Source: Rhodospirillaceae bacterium (GTDB lineage: Bacteria > Pseudomonadota > Alphaproteobacteria > UBA8366). From it: a DNA stretch of 64,000 nt. Below are positions 53,002 through 62,002 of this stretch, in pieces (position 1 is the first letter of the stretch; every line of letters starts with the position of its first letter). The stretch is taken from assembly GCA_002716125.1 (NCBI GenBank), contig PAZH01000007.1, forward strand, positions 28,540 to 92,539. The letters run 5' to 3'. Made by a program: the position numbers and the translations under genes. The notes beneath the pieces were generated by a model that had not been told where the DNA came from, did not search any database, and saw only the letters and a list, made by a program, of their open reading frames with translations.

Positions 53002-54285
53002 TTAAAGACCCATCCGATCCTTCATTCCATACCAGAAATACACCATCGGCAGGAACCAAGGTTTGCCGAAATAGAGCGGTTTCGTTACGAAATCATCGGC
53101 GGCAAAGGCTGTTTCCGCTTCGCTGTTGCCGACGATGGAATGGGCCGCCTTCATACCGAGCCAGCGGGCCCAAACAACGCCGGAGCCGCAAAATCCCGTT
53201 GCATAATGAACGCCGTCATTCACGACGAGTTTCGGCATGAAATCGAAAGTGAATCCCGTATACCCCCACCAGGAATGGGTGAGACCGACATCTTCCAGTT
53301 CGGGGAAAATTTCGACCAGTACCCGCTTCAAATGGACCGATTTCTCAATCGAATCATCGGTGATCGTGCCGGCCTTTCCGCCGAAAACAATACGCGTGCC
53401 GTCCGGTGAGGGGCGGAAATAGTTATACAGGTTTCGAGATTCGCCGAGCATCCGTTTCTTCGGCATAAGACGATCCATAACGTCTTGCGGCAATGTCTCC
53501 GTCGCGATGATCTGGCTGGGAATAGGGATCACCCGGCGCTGCAGCCATGGGGTCGCTTTTCCGGTATAGCCATTGGTCGCAACGATCACATTCCGCGCTT
53601 TGATCGTCCCGCGGCTGGTTTGTACCTCGAAACGGTCGCCGTCTTGTCGGATGCCTGTTACTTCGGTTCGGTTCTGAACATCGACGCCGGCTTCCATCGC
53701 GCGCGCCAAGATACCGTGATGAAGTTTGCCCGGATGGACACCGTGAATATCCGGACGGATCTGGCCACCGTAGTACAGGTCGCTGCCGATTTCGCTGTGC
53801 TGATCGGCTTGCTGCACCATATAGGCGCCCGTGTCGAAATGTTCGTTTAGGAAGTCAGCTTCCCGTGCCTGACTGTCGTAGTGCTTGGGGCGGTTGGCGC
53901 CGGTCCAGCGGCCGACCTCCTGATAATCACAGTCGATATTTTCTTGTTCGACAAAGCGTTTGAGATCTTCGCGAGCTCGGAACCCTTCGCCATAGATCGC
54001 CTTCGCGCGTTCGACGCCGTACGTCTTGATCATTGTGCCGAAGGTCATCCGAAGATTACCGCTGGCGATTCCGCCGTTCCGGCTGGACGCGCCTTCGCCG
54101 GGCCGGTCTTTCTCCAAGACAGTCACCTTGCGGCCGGCGCGCGCGAGAACCAGGCCTGCGCTTGATCCTGCGAATCCAGAGCCGACGATGGCGACGTCGG
54201 TTTCATCCGGCAGAGGCTTCTCGTCGAGTTCACGCCGGGGCGCGGCTTCCCACCAAAAGGGGTCGAGGTCGAGATTTTGGCTCAT
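53002..54285 (-). CDS. FAD-dependent amine/amino-acid oxidoreductase (DAO family)
   Basis: A 427-residue FAD oxidoreductase. The FAD-binding motif is DVAIVGSGFAGSSAGLVLARAG near residue 30 and the Glu-motif TVLEKDRPGEGASSRNGG. The GASSRNGG segment and the C-terminal GFCGSGVVWARWLGMKAAHSIV resemble gamma-glutamylputrescine oxidase and related DAO enzymes. It probably oxidises an amine or N-methyl amino acid. The protein is cytoplasmic or soluble. It follows the run of LLM, ThDP and AMP-ligase genes on the same strand after a 170-base gap, so it may have its own promoter. Confidence 0.88.
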   Translation of the reverse strand: MSQNLDLDPFWWEAAPRRELDEKPLPDETDVAIVGSGFAGSSAGLVLARAGRKVTVLEKDRPGEGASSRNGGIASGNLRMTFGTMIKTYGVERAKAIYGEGFRAREDLKRFVEQENIDCDYQEVGRWTGANRPKHYDSQAREADFLNEHFDTGAYMVQQADQHSEIGSDLYYGGQIRPDIHGVHPGKLHHGILARAMEAGVDVQNRTEVTGIRQDGDRFEVQTSRGTIKARNVIVATNGYTGKATPWLQRRVIPIPSQIIATETLPQDVMDRLMPKKRMLGESRNLYNYFRPSPDGTRIVFGGKAGTITDDSIEKSVHLKRVLVEIFPELEDVGLTHSWWGYTGFTFDFMPKLVVNDGVHYATGFCGSGVVWARWLGMKAAHSIVGNSEAETAFAADDFVTKPLYFGKPWFLPMVYFWYGMKDRMGL

Positions 54286-54411
54286 GACGAAACTCCTTAC
54301 CGAATTTTTCGGACGACGCGGAAAAAGACGCTTCGCCCGAGCATAACCTTCTTACGCGGCGGTTCCCAGCCGTCGCCGGGATACCCTCCCTGTATCTCCC
54401 CCCAAACCCTT

Positions 54412-54444
54412 GCGGCGGCCGCGTTTTGGCCGCCGCTTTCTTTT
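54412..54444 (+). terminator. Plus-strand Rho-independent terminator without an annotated gene
   Basis: GCGGCGGCC-GCGTTTT-GGCCGCCGC is a perfect nine-base-pair stem followed by TTTCTTTT on the plus strand. Both flanking genes are on the minus strand, and on that strand the stem is followed by AAGGGTTTGG, so it ends a plus-strand transcript. The nearest plus-strand gene ends more than 1.4 kb upstream. Confidence 0.7.
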
Positions 54445-54455
54445 AGGCCGTCGGG

Positions 54456-55553
54456 CTAGTAGGTGCGGTCGGTCGCTTTCGCGTGCTGTCGAAAGCGCGG
54501 CATGACATCTTCGGCCAGTCGCTGCATCGATCCCTGCCAAAGTGCCTTCTCATCCCAATCATGGCCAGTCATCAACAAGGTACCGAAGGGGCCGACTTCG
54601 TCGCGAAACGCGATCAAGCGGTCGAGCACCGTATCAGCATCGCCTGCCAACACTTGGTCCTCCAAGGCTTCGTTTACTTGGTTCGCAACATAGTTCTCGC
54701 GTTCTTCCGGCGATGCGATGCTGCGTTTCGCCTCGAGCGTCCGAAGGTAGTGGAAATAGTGCCGAAATCCGCCTTCCGCCTGGGCGACATATTCTTCGGC
54801 CCGGGCGTTGCTATCGGTCACCAGAATACTGCGTCCAGCCCGCCAGTTTTCGGGGTCGATCCGTTTCCCGAGGTCCTCGCGTTGGTTGCAGTAGTCGGCC
54901 CACTGGCTTGCGACGAAGCCGGATGGCACGAAATTGCCTGAGATCGGAATCCAATCGCGCTCGGCCACGACGCGCGAAGCGCCGGATTTGGGGCTTCGCA
55001 TGGCATAGGCAATTGGCGGGAAGGGTTTTTGCAACGGCTTGGGCAGGCGGCCAACACCGACGCCATCCTCGACAAAATCCGTGAGTTTGACATGCCAGAA
55101 CGTTCCTTCGATGTCGATCGGCGCATCTTGCGTCCAGACCGCTTCCATCATGTCGACGCACTCGACCATCATGTCATAAGAGCGTTCTCGGTCGACGCCG
55201 AAAATCTCGGAATCGCTCGGCAGGCCGCCCGGACCGATGCCGACCAGCGTCCGCCCTCCGCTGATCTGGTCGAACATCGCGATCTGCATCGCGAGTTTAA
55301 CCGGATGGTGATAGGAGAGGTTCACCACCGCGGAACCGAATTTGATATTCTTCGTTTCGTGAATGGTCGTGGCCATGAAGAGGAACGGGTCGGTGATCGG
55401 CTCTGAAATCGAGGTCTGATGTTCCCCGATCCAGGCTTCCGTCAGACCGAGTTTATCGGCGAGCAGGATCTGCGCGCGGTTCTCTTCCATGACTTCCCGA
55501 TAGTCGCGTTCCTTCGGGTGCAACGGCATCGCGAAAAATCCGAGATCGACCAA
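54456..55553 (-). CDS. LLM-class flavin-dependent oxidoreductase
   Basis: A luciferase-like (bacterial luciferase / F420 or FMN) monooxygenase of 365 residues: DLGFFAMPLHPKERDY, EAWIGEHQTSISEP, FGSAVVNLSYHHPVKLAMQIAMFDQISGGRTLVGIGPGGLPSD. The HHPVKLAMQ and GIGPGG regions are typical. The substrate may be an alkyl or aromatic compound. The start is TTG at 55553 with ACAGGAG upstream; an internal ATG (MPLHPK) would drop conserved residues. It is 48 bases downstream of the ThDP-enzyme gene. Confidence 0.88.
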   Translation of the reverse strand: MVDLGFFAMPLHPKERDYREVMEENRAQILLADKLGLTEAWIGEHQTSISEPITDPFLFMATTIHETKNIKFGSAVVNLSYHHPVKLAMQIAMFDQISGGRTLVGIGPGGLPSDSEIFGVDRERSYDMMVECVDMMEAVWTQDAPIDIEGTFWHVKLTDFVEDGVGVGRLPKPLQKPFPPIAYAMRSPKSGASRVVAERDWIPISGNFVPSGFVASQWADYCNQREDLGKRIDPENWRAGRSILVTDSNARAEEYVAQAEGGFRHYFHYLRTLEAKRSIASPEERENYVANQVNEALEDQVLAGDADTVLDRLIAFRDEVGPFGTLLMTGHDWDEKALWQGSMQRLAEDVMPRFRQHAKATDRTY

Positions 55554-55601
55554 TGTGTGCGCTCCTGTGTTATCCGTTCCGAGAAAAGATAGAGCGGTAA
55601 T

Positions 55602-57143
55602 CTATCCGGAATAGACGGCATCGATGAGTTGAGGGCCGTCGGCGGCGAGGGCAGCTTCGAGTTTTTTCGCAAAATCTTCCGCGGTCTCCGCCCGATGTCC
55701 TTCCATCCCCATGCCTTTGGCCAGATGCGCCCAATCGATGTCGGGGTTACCGATATCGAAGAGCGTGTCGGCCTTGGGGCCCAACTCGTTGGCGCCGGTT
55801 TTGAAATACTCGTGTTCCAAAATCTTGTAGCGCCGGTTGGTCAGTATCACAGTAACGACGTCGAGGCCCTCGCGCGCGAGGGTCCAGAGCGCCTGGTTGG
55901 TGTACATACCGCCCCCGTCGGATTGAATGCAGAGAACCTTGCGGTCCGGACACGCCACCGACGCGCCAACCGCAAGCGGAATTGCCATGCCGATGGAGCC
56001 GCCGGTGAGACCCAACCAGTCGTGTGGTGTGGCTCCGCGGGTAAAGCCGAAGATCGGGCCGCCGGATGTCGTTGTCTCCGCCGCGACGATGGCGTTTTCC
56101 GGCAGCAAGGCGCCGATTGCCATCCCCACCGTCTTCGGATTCAGCGGTCCAGCGGGTATCTCCGGCACGGCACTGTCATATGACTGTCCTGCCTCGGTCG
56201 CATCCAAGGCTGTCGCCAATGCTTCGAGCGCACCTTCCGCATCGTCTGCCGGACCCGCCAGGGTATGGGTCGCGACGCCCTCCGGGATGAGCATGCCGGG
56301 ATAGCCTTCATAAGCGAGGTAGGCGACCGGCGGTTTGGTCCCTGCGAGGACGACATTGCCGGCGGAGCCCAAGGTTTCCAACGCGATGGGTTGATCGCCC
56401 GGCAAGGGGCCGAACTGTCCGCGTCCGGCACCGCGCGCCATTCGGGCGGCAAAAACCTCGACCATCAACCGGCAGCCGGTTTTTGCCGAGATTCGGTTGG
56501 CGGCGGCAAGGCCGCGTTCCGAAAGGCCGTTGCCATTGACCAAAAGGATGGCCGTTTCATCCTTGGCGATAGCGGCGGCAATCTTCTCGATTTCGCTATC
56601 GGAAGCGCGCTTGCGGGGCGTTGGTGATGCGGCGGGTGCCGGTTGCGCATCGTCACCCCATGTGGCGTCTTGCGGGACGATCAAGGTTGCGACCTGGCCC
56701 TCTCGCGCCGCGGCGACCGCATCCGCCGCATCTTGGCCCAAGGTCGCCGGTGATGAGGCACGGCGGACCCAGCCGGACATCGACGCCGCCAACGCTTCCA
56801 AGTCGGAGGCGAGAAGCGGGTCGTTCGGGCTGTGATAGCTCGGATAATCGCCGGCCATATTGACGACGGGGCTATAGGCGCGCTTGGCGTTGTGCAAATT
56901 CGCGAGCCCATTTGCGAGGCCCGGACCGACATGCAACAGCGTCGCCGCCGGCTTACCGGTCATTCGGGCGTATCCGTCGGCTGCGCCGGTGCAGACACCT
57001 TCGAAGAGGCCGAGGACCGGACGGAATCCGTCGACGGCGTCGAACTCCTTAATGATCTCCATCTCGGTCGAACCCGGATTGGTAAAGACATGGTCGACAC
57101 CGGCAGCGACCAAGCTGCGGACGAGACTTTCAGCTCCGTTCAT
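55602..57143 (-). CDS. ThDP-dependent enzyme, acetolactate synthase large-subunit-like
   Basis: A 513-residue ThDP enzyme with the catalytic Glu48 in GLFEGVCTGAADGYARMTG and the N-terminal TNPGSTEMEII. The ThDP-magnesium motif, normally GDGS...NN, is QSDGGGMYTNQALWTLAREGLDVVTVILTNRRY, so the first Gly of GDG is Ser; the Asp remains. The pattern resembles the acetolactate-synthase-like/benzoylformate-decarboxylase-like group. It may carboligate or decarboxylate a 2-oxo acid. It is 27 bases from the AMP-ligase gene; the neighbourhood suggests breakdown of an activated acid. Confidence 0.88.
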   Translation of the reverse strand: MNGAESLVRSLVAAGVDHVFTNPGSTEMEIIKEFDAVDGFRPVLGLFEGVCTGAADGYARMTGKPAATLLHVGPGLANGLANLHNAKRAYSPVVNMAGDYPSYHSPNDPLLASDLEALAASMSGWVRRASSPATLGQDAADAVAAAREGQVATLIVPQDATWGDDAQPAPAASPTPRKRASDSEIEKIAAAIAKDETAILLVNGNGLSERGLAAANRISAKTGCRLMVEVFAARMARGAGRGQFGPLPGDQPIALETLGSAGNVVLAGTKPPVAYLAYEGYPGMLIPEGVATHTLAGPADDAEGALEALATALDATEAGQSYDSAVPEIPAGPLNPKTVGMAIGALLPENAIVAAETTTSGGPIFGFTRGATPHDWLGLTGGSIGMAIPLAVGASVACPDRKVLCIQSDGGGMYTNQALWTLAREGLDVVTVILTNRRYKILEHEYFKTGANELGPKADTLFDIGNPDIDWAHLAKGMGMEGHRAETAEDFAKKLEAALAADGPQLIDAVYSG

Positions 57144-57170
57144 AAATGTCCTCGCACGAATGTTTGAGTG

Positions 57171-58817
57171 TTAGACGCGGAAGTCTTTCGCGATCTCCCG
57201 CAATTCGAATTTCTGGATTTTGCCGCTGGCGGTTCGAGGGAACACCTCGACCAGTTCGAGTTTCTCCGGCAGATAGGTCTTCGACATACCGGCGTCCATC
57301 AAGTGTTCGATCATCGCCTCGAAGGTGAAGTTGGCCCCCGGTTTGGTTTGAACGAAGGCGCAACCTCGCTCGCCGAGGCGCTCGTCCAGCATGGCGACGA
57401 CGGCGACGTCCTCGACCGCGGGATGGCGATATATCTGCTCTTCGACCTCGACGACGGGAATATTCTCGCCGCCGCGGATAATAATGTCCTTGGCGCGACC
57501 AACGATGCGAATGTAGCCGTCGGCATCGATCCGGGCGAGGTCGCCCGTCTCGAACCAATCGTCATAGGATTCGTAGGCGTCTGGGCGTTTCAGATATCCG
57601 ACGAACATACCGGCGCTTTTCGCCTGGAGGCGGCCTTCGACATTCGGCGCGACCGGGTTGCCGTCCGGGTCGACGATCCGGACGGCGGCATGATCAACGG
57701 CGGCGCCGTCTGTGTTGAAAATCTTCTCGTCTGGATCGCCGGGGCGTGTGGTCGTCACGAGGCCGTTCTCAGTCATCCCCCAGCCAGAGAGAATTTGCGC
57801 CCCAAGCCGCTTGGTGGCGTTTTCGACCAGGATGCGCGGGATCGGCGCACCGGCCGAACAGAACATTCGGAAACTGCTGACGGCGCAGACTTCGAGTGCG
57901 GGCGAATTTGCAAGGTCGGCTAGAAACGGTGTGGAGGCCATCGTGTAGGTCACACGTTCGTCGTTGATGCGCCGCGCCGCCACCTCGGCCGACCAGATGT
58001 CCTGCAAGACCAGTTTCGTTCCGAGCACGAGCGCCATCGACATGCCGTAAACGAAGCCGGTCTGGTGGGCCATTGGCGACGGCATGAAAACGATGTCGTC
58101 TTTCGTCAGGCCGAGACGTGCCCGCCCCGTATCAACCAGGCTCGAAAGCGTATTGCTGGTGTGAAGAACGCCTTTCGGCACGCCGGATGTGCCAGACGTA
58201 TAAAGCAGCTCGATCACTTCGTTCGGGTCCGGCCGGCGCGCAGCGAAGAGCGCATCCGCATCGACTTCCTCCTCCCAGCGCCGGTCGATGAACCGCCTCT
58301 CGAAAGACGTATCGCCTTCGCCGTCGAGGAAGAACATATGCTCAAGATGGGGCAGTTCCGCCGCAAGCTCTTCGGCCATCGCTTGGTGATCGAAACCACG
58401 GAAGGTTTTCGGGGTAATGAAGACTTTGCTCTCCGCGTAGTCGAGCATGAAGGACAGCTCGCGCTGGCGGAAGATCGGCATGACCGGATTGGTGATGGCG
58501 CCGATATGGAGACATGCCAGGTGTAAGGCGGCGAACTCCCACCAATTCGGCATCTGGAAGGATACGACCTCGCCCTTCTCAACGCCGAGCTCTGCGAGTC
58601 CGATTGCGATCCGGCGCGCAATCCGATGAAGTTGGCTGTAAGAAACGGATTCGGTTCGGTCGCGCATACTATTGATACACGTAATGGCAACCGCGTCCGG
58701 TTGTTCCGCCGCCCATCGCTCGACGTGATCGAGCAGCAGAGCCTTTGGCCATAACCCCTGCCCGTTCATCGCTTCGATTCGATCCTGGGTCAGGATGGTC
58801 ATCGTCTCTAGCGCCAC
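57171..58817 (-). CDS. AMP-forming carboxylate-CoA ligase
   Basis: An ANL-superfamily ligase of 548 residues with normal motifs: P-loop LLYTSGTSGVPKGVLHT, LSGWGMTENGLV, TGDLARIDADGYIRIVGRAKDIIIRGGENIP, and the catalytic lysine PRTASGKIQKFELR. The sequence style is like cyclohexanecarboxylate-CoA or medium-chain ligases. It probably activates an aliphatic, alicyclic or aromatic acid that is then handled by the ThDP and flavin enzymes downstream. It is first gene of this minus-strand run. Confidence 0.92.
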   Translation of the reverse strand: MALETMTILTQDRIEAMNGQGLWPKALLLDHVERWAAEQPDAVAITCINSMRDRTESVSYSQLHRIARRIAIGLAELGVEKGEVVSFQMPNWWEFAALHLACLHIGAITNPVMPIFRQRELSFMLDYAESKVFITPKTFRGFDHQAMAEELAAELPHLEHMFFLDGEGDTSFERRFIDRRWEEEVDADALFAARRPDPNEVIELLYTSGTSGVPKGVLHTSNTLSSLVDTGRARLGLTKDDIVFMPSPMAHQTGFVYGMSMALVLGTKLVLQDIWSAEVAARRINDERVTYTMASTPFLADLANSPALEVCAVSSFRMFCSAGAPIPRILVENATKRLGAQILSGWGMTENGLVTTTRPGDPDEKIFNTDGAAVDHAAVRIVDPDGNPVAPNVEGRLQAKSAGMFVGYLKRPDAYESYDDWFETGDLARIDADGYIRIVGRAKDIIIRGGENIPVVEVEEQIYRHPAVEDVAVVAMLDERLGERGCAFVQTKPGANFTFEAMIEHLMDAGMSKTYLPEKLELVEVFPRTASGKIQKFELREIAKDFRV

Positions 58818-59001
58818 GGCTTATGCTCCCGTTTTCGTCTTAGGGATAATGTTATCGCGCGGAGAGAGAAGGAAAAGGCATCGTGCGAACGCCCGGATGT
58901 CCGGACATTGGATTCATAAGTTATTAATCTGCTGCCAATAAATTAGGCACATCGAATGTTGCAGAGTTGTTGCAGTTTTTTGTTCTTTGAGGGGGGACAA
59001 G

Positions 59002-61104
59002 ATGCAGAATTTAAAGATTTCCCAAAAATTATTTGGTGGCTTTTTTATTGTTCTTGCCGTGCTGGCGTTAGCTGTGGGCACATCGATTTGGGGTATTAAA
59101 GGTCTGCAAGACAACACCGATAGGATTGTTAATCTTCGGATGCCGACGGCGCAGGCCAGTCAGCAAATGATGAACAACATAAATGCGTCGCTCGCGGCTT
59201 TACGCGGCTGGATGCTGATCGAAAACCCGACCTTCAAAAAACAACGGGCCGCCGTTTGGGCGAATATAGACCAAACACGCCAAACGATGGACCAGCTGTC
59301 CGCCAATTGGACCAATCCGGAGAACGTAAAGGTTTGGACGGAGTTTAAAGAAACGCTCGAAGAATTCCGGGTGGCGCAGCAGCAAGTCGAAGACATCAGT
59401 CACACACCAGATGAGCAGCCGGCGACGAAAATCCTGGTCGAGGCGGCCGCACCGCTCGCCGCGGTCATGGTGGCGAAGATCACGGAAATGATCGACGACG
59501 AACTTTCGCGGGCGGGAGAGGCCGATGGAAACCGTGTGCCGATATTGGGCGTCATGGCTGATGTCCGCGGGACCTTGGGTCTAAGCCTGGCAAATATCCG
59601 GGCCTACCTTTTGACGGGCGATCCGAAGTTCGCGGAGAAATTCGACAAACTCTGGGCGAAGAATGAGGTGCGTTTCAAGGATTTGCAGGCGGTTTCGACA
59701 TTGCTCAACGAAACGCAGTTCGCCGCTTTCGAAGCTTTCGCGGAGAACCGCGTGAAGTTTGCACCGCTGCCGCCGAAGATGTTCGACATTCGCGGTTCGA
59801 AGAAATGGAACATGGCCAACTATCTATTGGCAACCGAGGCGGCGCCGCGCGCGGGCAAGTTGCTGACTCATCTGACCGGTGCATTGCAGCCGGACGGCTC
59901 GCGTGTCGGTGGGATGGTCGCGAATCAGAAACAGTTGTTCTCTCTGGACGCGGAGACCAATAGGTCCGACACGCGTTTTCTTTTGACCGGTCAATGGATT
60001 CTCCTCGCGGTCGGTCTCATCTTGAGTATCGCGATTGCGGTCGTCACGGCCCGTGCGATTTCGAAGCCGGTTGTTCAGATGACCGGCGCAATGGGTCGAC
60101 TGGCCGACGGGGATGTTAGCGCAGATGTGCCGGCGCAGGGGCGGCAGGATGAGATCGGCCAGATGGCGCACGCCGTTCAGGTCTTCAAAGACAATATGAT
60201 CAAGGCACGCGAACTGGAGAGCGAGCAAGCGGCCGCACATGCGGCCGAGCAAAAACGTGCTCAGACGATCGATAATCGAACAGGGACCTTCGACTCGGTT
60301 ATTTCCGGGGCGCTGGAAAGCGTCACGGCCGCGACCGAGCAGATGCGCTCTTCTTCGACGAGCCTTTCGACGCTAGCGTCCAATACGAACGAGAAATCGG
60401 TCGCTGTCGCGGCCGCGGCCGGACAGGCGTCGTCCAATGTCCAAACGGTTGCTGCGGCGGCTGAAGAGCTGAGCGCCTCCATCTCGGAGATCAGCCGGCA
60501 AGTCAGCCAATCGACCGAAATCGCCTCTAGTGCGGTTGAGCGGGTGGACCGCGCCAACCAGGAAGTTCAGGGTCTCGTTTCCGCGGCCGAGCGAATTGGC
60601 GAGGTTGTGGAACAGATCACCGATATTGCGGCACAGACGAACTTGCTCGCGCTGAATGCCACAATCGAAGCCGCCCGTGCCGGCGATGCCGGTAAAGGTT
60701 TCGCGGTCGTCGCGACGGAGGTGAAGAGCCTGGCCACGCAAACGGCCGAGGTGACGGAACAGATTGGCGCTCAAATCGGTGATATTCGATCGGCCACACA
60801 AAGCGCCGTCAGCGGTATCGAGAGCATCGGCACCGTCATAAACGAGATGCGCGATATTTCGATGACGATTTCCGGTGCGGTTGAAGAGCAGGGTGCCGCG
60901 ACGAAGGAGATTGCCCGTAACGTCGAGCAGGCGGCGACGGTGACGGAAGAAGTGACGACGAACATTATCGAAGTGACACGCGGCGCCGAAGAAACCGGCA
61001 CCTCAGCGGCGGAAGTCCTGAAGGCGGCGGAGAGCCTTTCGCAAGAAGCAAGCGACGTGCGGTCCGAAGTCGATCACTTCCTCGACGACATCAAAGCGGC
61101 GTAA
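59002..61104 (+). CDS. Methyl-accepting chemotaxis protein
   Basis: A transmembrane chemoreceptor of about 700 residues. TM1 is at about 11-30 (FGGFFIVLAVLALAVG), a large helical periplasmic ligand domain at about 33-328 (four-helix or helical-bimodular type), TM2 at about 330-351 (ILLAVGLILSIAIAVV), and HAMP at about 352-405 (ISKPVVQMTGAMGRLADGDV). The signalling domain follows with the highly conserved tip DIAAQTNLLALNATIEAARAGDAGKGFAVVATEVKSLA (about 538-576). The ORF track starts at TTG 58987; the ATG at 59002 (MQNLKIS) with GGGGGG ahead is preferred. There is no CheR-tethering pentapeptide at the C-terminus. The ligand is unknown. Confidence 0.94.
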   Translation: MQNLKISQKLFGGFFIVLAVLALAVGTSIWGIKGLQDNTDRIVNLRMPTAQASQQMMNNINASLAALRGWMLIENPTFKKQRAAVWANIDQTRQTMDQLSANWTNPENVKVWTEFKETLEEFRVAQQQVEDISHTPDEQPATKILVEAAAPLAAVMVAKITEMIDDELSRAGEADGNRVPILGVMADVRGTLGLSLANIRAYLLTGDPKFAEKFDKLWAKNEVRFKDLQAVSTLLNETQFAAFEAFAENRVKFAPLPPKMFDIRGSKKWNMANYLLATEAAPRAGKLLTHLTGALQPDGSRVGGMVANQKQLFSLDAETNRSDTRFLLTGQWILLAVGLILSIAIAVVTARAISKPVVQMTGAMGRLADGDVSADVPAQGRQDEIGQMAHAVQVFKDNMIKARELESEQAAAHAAEQKRAQTIDNRTGTFDSVISGALESVTAATEQMRSSSTSLSTLASNTNEKSVAVAAAAGQASSNVQTVAAAAEELSASISEISRQVSQSTEIASSAVERVDRANQEVQGLVSAAERIGEVVEQITDIAAQTNLLALNATIEAARAGDAGKGFAVVATEVKSLATQTAEVTEQIGAQIGDIRSATQSAVSGIESIGTVINEMRDISMTISGAVEEQGAATKEIARNVEQAATVTEEVTTNIIEVTRGAEETGTSAAEVLKAAESLSQEASDVRSEVDHFLDDIKAA

Positions 61105-61241
61105 AGATTCCACAGAGCCCGCCCGCTGGAGGGAAATTTTCCATCGGTCGGGTCGGCGGATTTGGAGATATGGCCCGCCCGGTCATCGACCTTTAAGATC
61201 GGCGCATAAGTTCAATTGCGTATTCTAAGGGTTTTGTGCCG

Positions 61242-61919
61242 ATGTCCCGTTCCGACCTCCCGTGGCTGACCTTCGATTGCTACGATACGCTGGTGCGTTA
61301 CTCAGAAGGCAAAGCGGCCGCCTTGGCGGGGCTGGTCCGGGGAAAAGGCGGCGACACTGCCGCCGTTGACCGGGCCCAAGCAACTTTTGAAGCGCGGGAA
61401 CGGTCAATTCAATCCGGGTCGTTTATGATTCTTGTGGACGTTCTGAAGGAAAGTTTGCGGGACGCCCTCGACGCCGCGAGCCTGCCTTATTCGCCTGAAG
61501 ACGACGAGATCATTTTGGACGCGGTCCGCGCCGCTGCGCCTTTTCCCGACGTGACGGCAGCGATCAGAGATTTACGATCGGACCACCGTCTGGCGATCCT
61601 CTCCAACTCGCAACCGGATATCATTTCCCACAATATCGCGTCGATCGGCATCGAGTTCGACGCGGTTGTATTGGCGGCGGAAGCGAAATGCTACAAGCCG
61701 GACCCCGGCATGTTCCAGGCGTTGTTGGCCCGTATTCAAGCCGCGCCGGTCGACGTGACGCATATCGCGCAAAGCTTCTATCACGATATGCGAACGGCCA
61801 AAGACCTTGGGTTCGGGCGCCGCATTTGGGTCAATCGCTATGGTCGCGAAGGCGATCCCGCCTATACCCCGGATGCGGAACTGCGGGACCTGACGGGGGT
61901 TCGTGCCGCGCTTTCCTGA
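61242..61919 (+). CDS. HAD-like hydrolase, haloacid dehalogenase type II-like
   Basis: A 225-residue HAD-superfamily protein. The nucleophile motif is LTFDCYDTLV (Asp12), with Tyr at +2 as in L-2-haloacid dehalogenases (DxYGT) rather than the Asp of phosphatases. The later motifs are ILSNSQPD, KCYKPDPGMF and HIAQSFYHDMRTAKDLG. It should hydrolyse a C-halogen bond of a 2-haloacid or a related ester; phosphatase activity is less likely. The ORF track begins at GTG 61236, two codons ahead of the ATG. It lies 83 bases before the second PEP-mutase-like gene. Confidence 0.85.
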   Translation: MSRSDLPWLTFDCYDTLVRYSEGKAAALAGLVRGKGGDTAAVDRAQATFEARERSIQSGSFMILVDVLKESLRDALDAASLPYSPEDDEIILDAVRAAAPFPDVTAAIRDLRSDHRLAILSNSQPDIISHNIASIGIEFDAVVLAAEAKCYKPDPGMFQALLARIQAAPVDVTHIAQSFYHDMRTAKDLGFGRRIWVNRYGREGDPAYTPDAELRDLTGVRAALS

Positions 61920-62002
61920 TGTCGTTCCCGGACGCGCTATATTGGTCGAAATCGCGGCTTGTCCTAAGTGTCTTCGTGAATGGGAAATAGGAGGTAGCAG
62001 CG

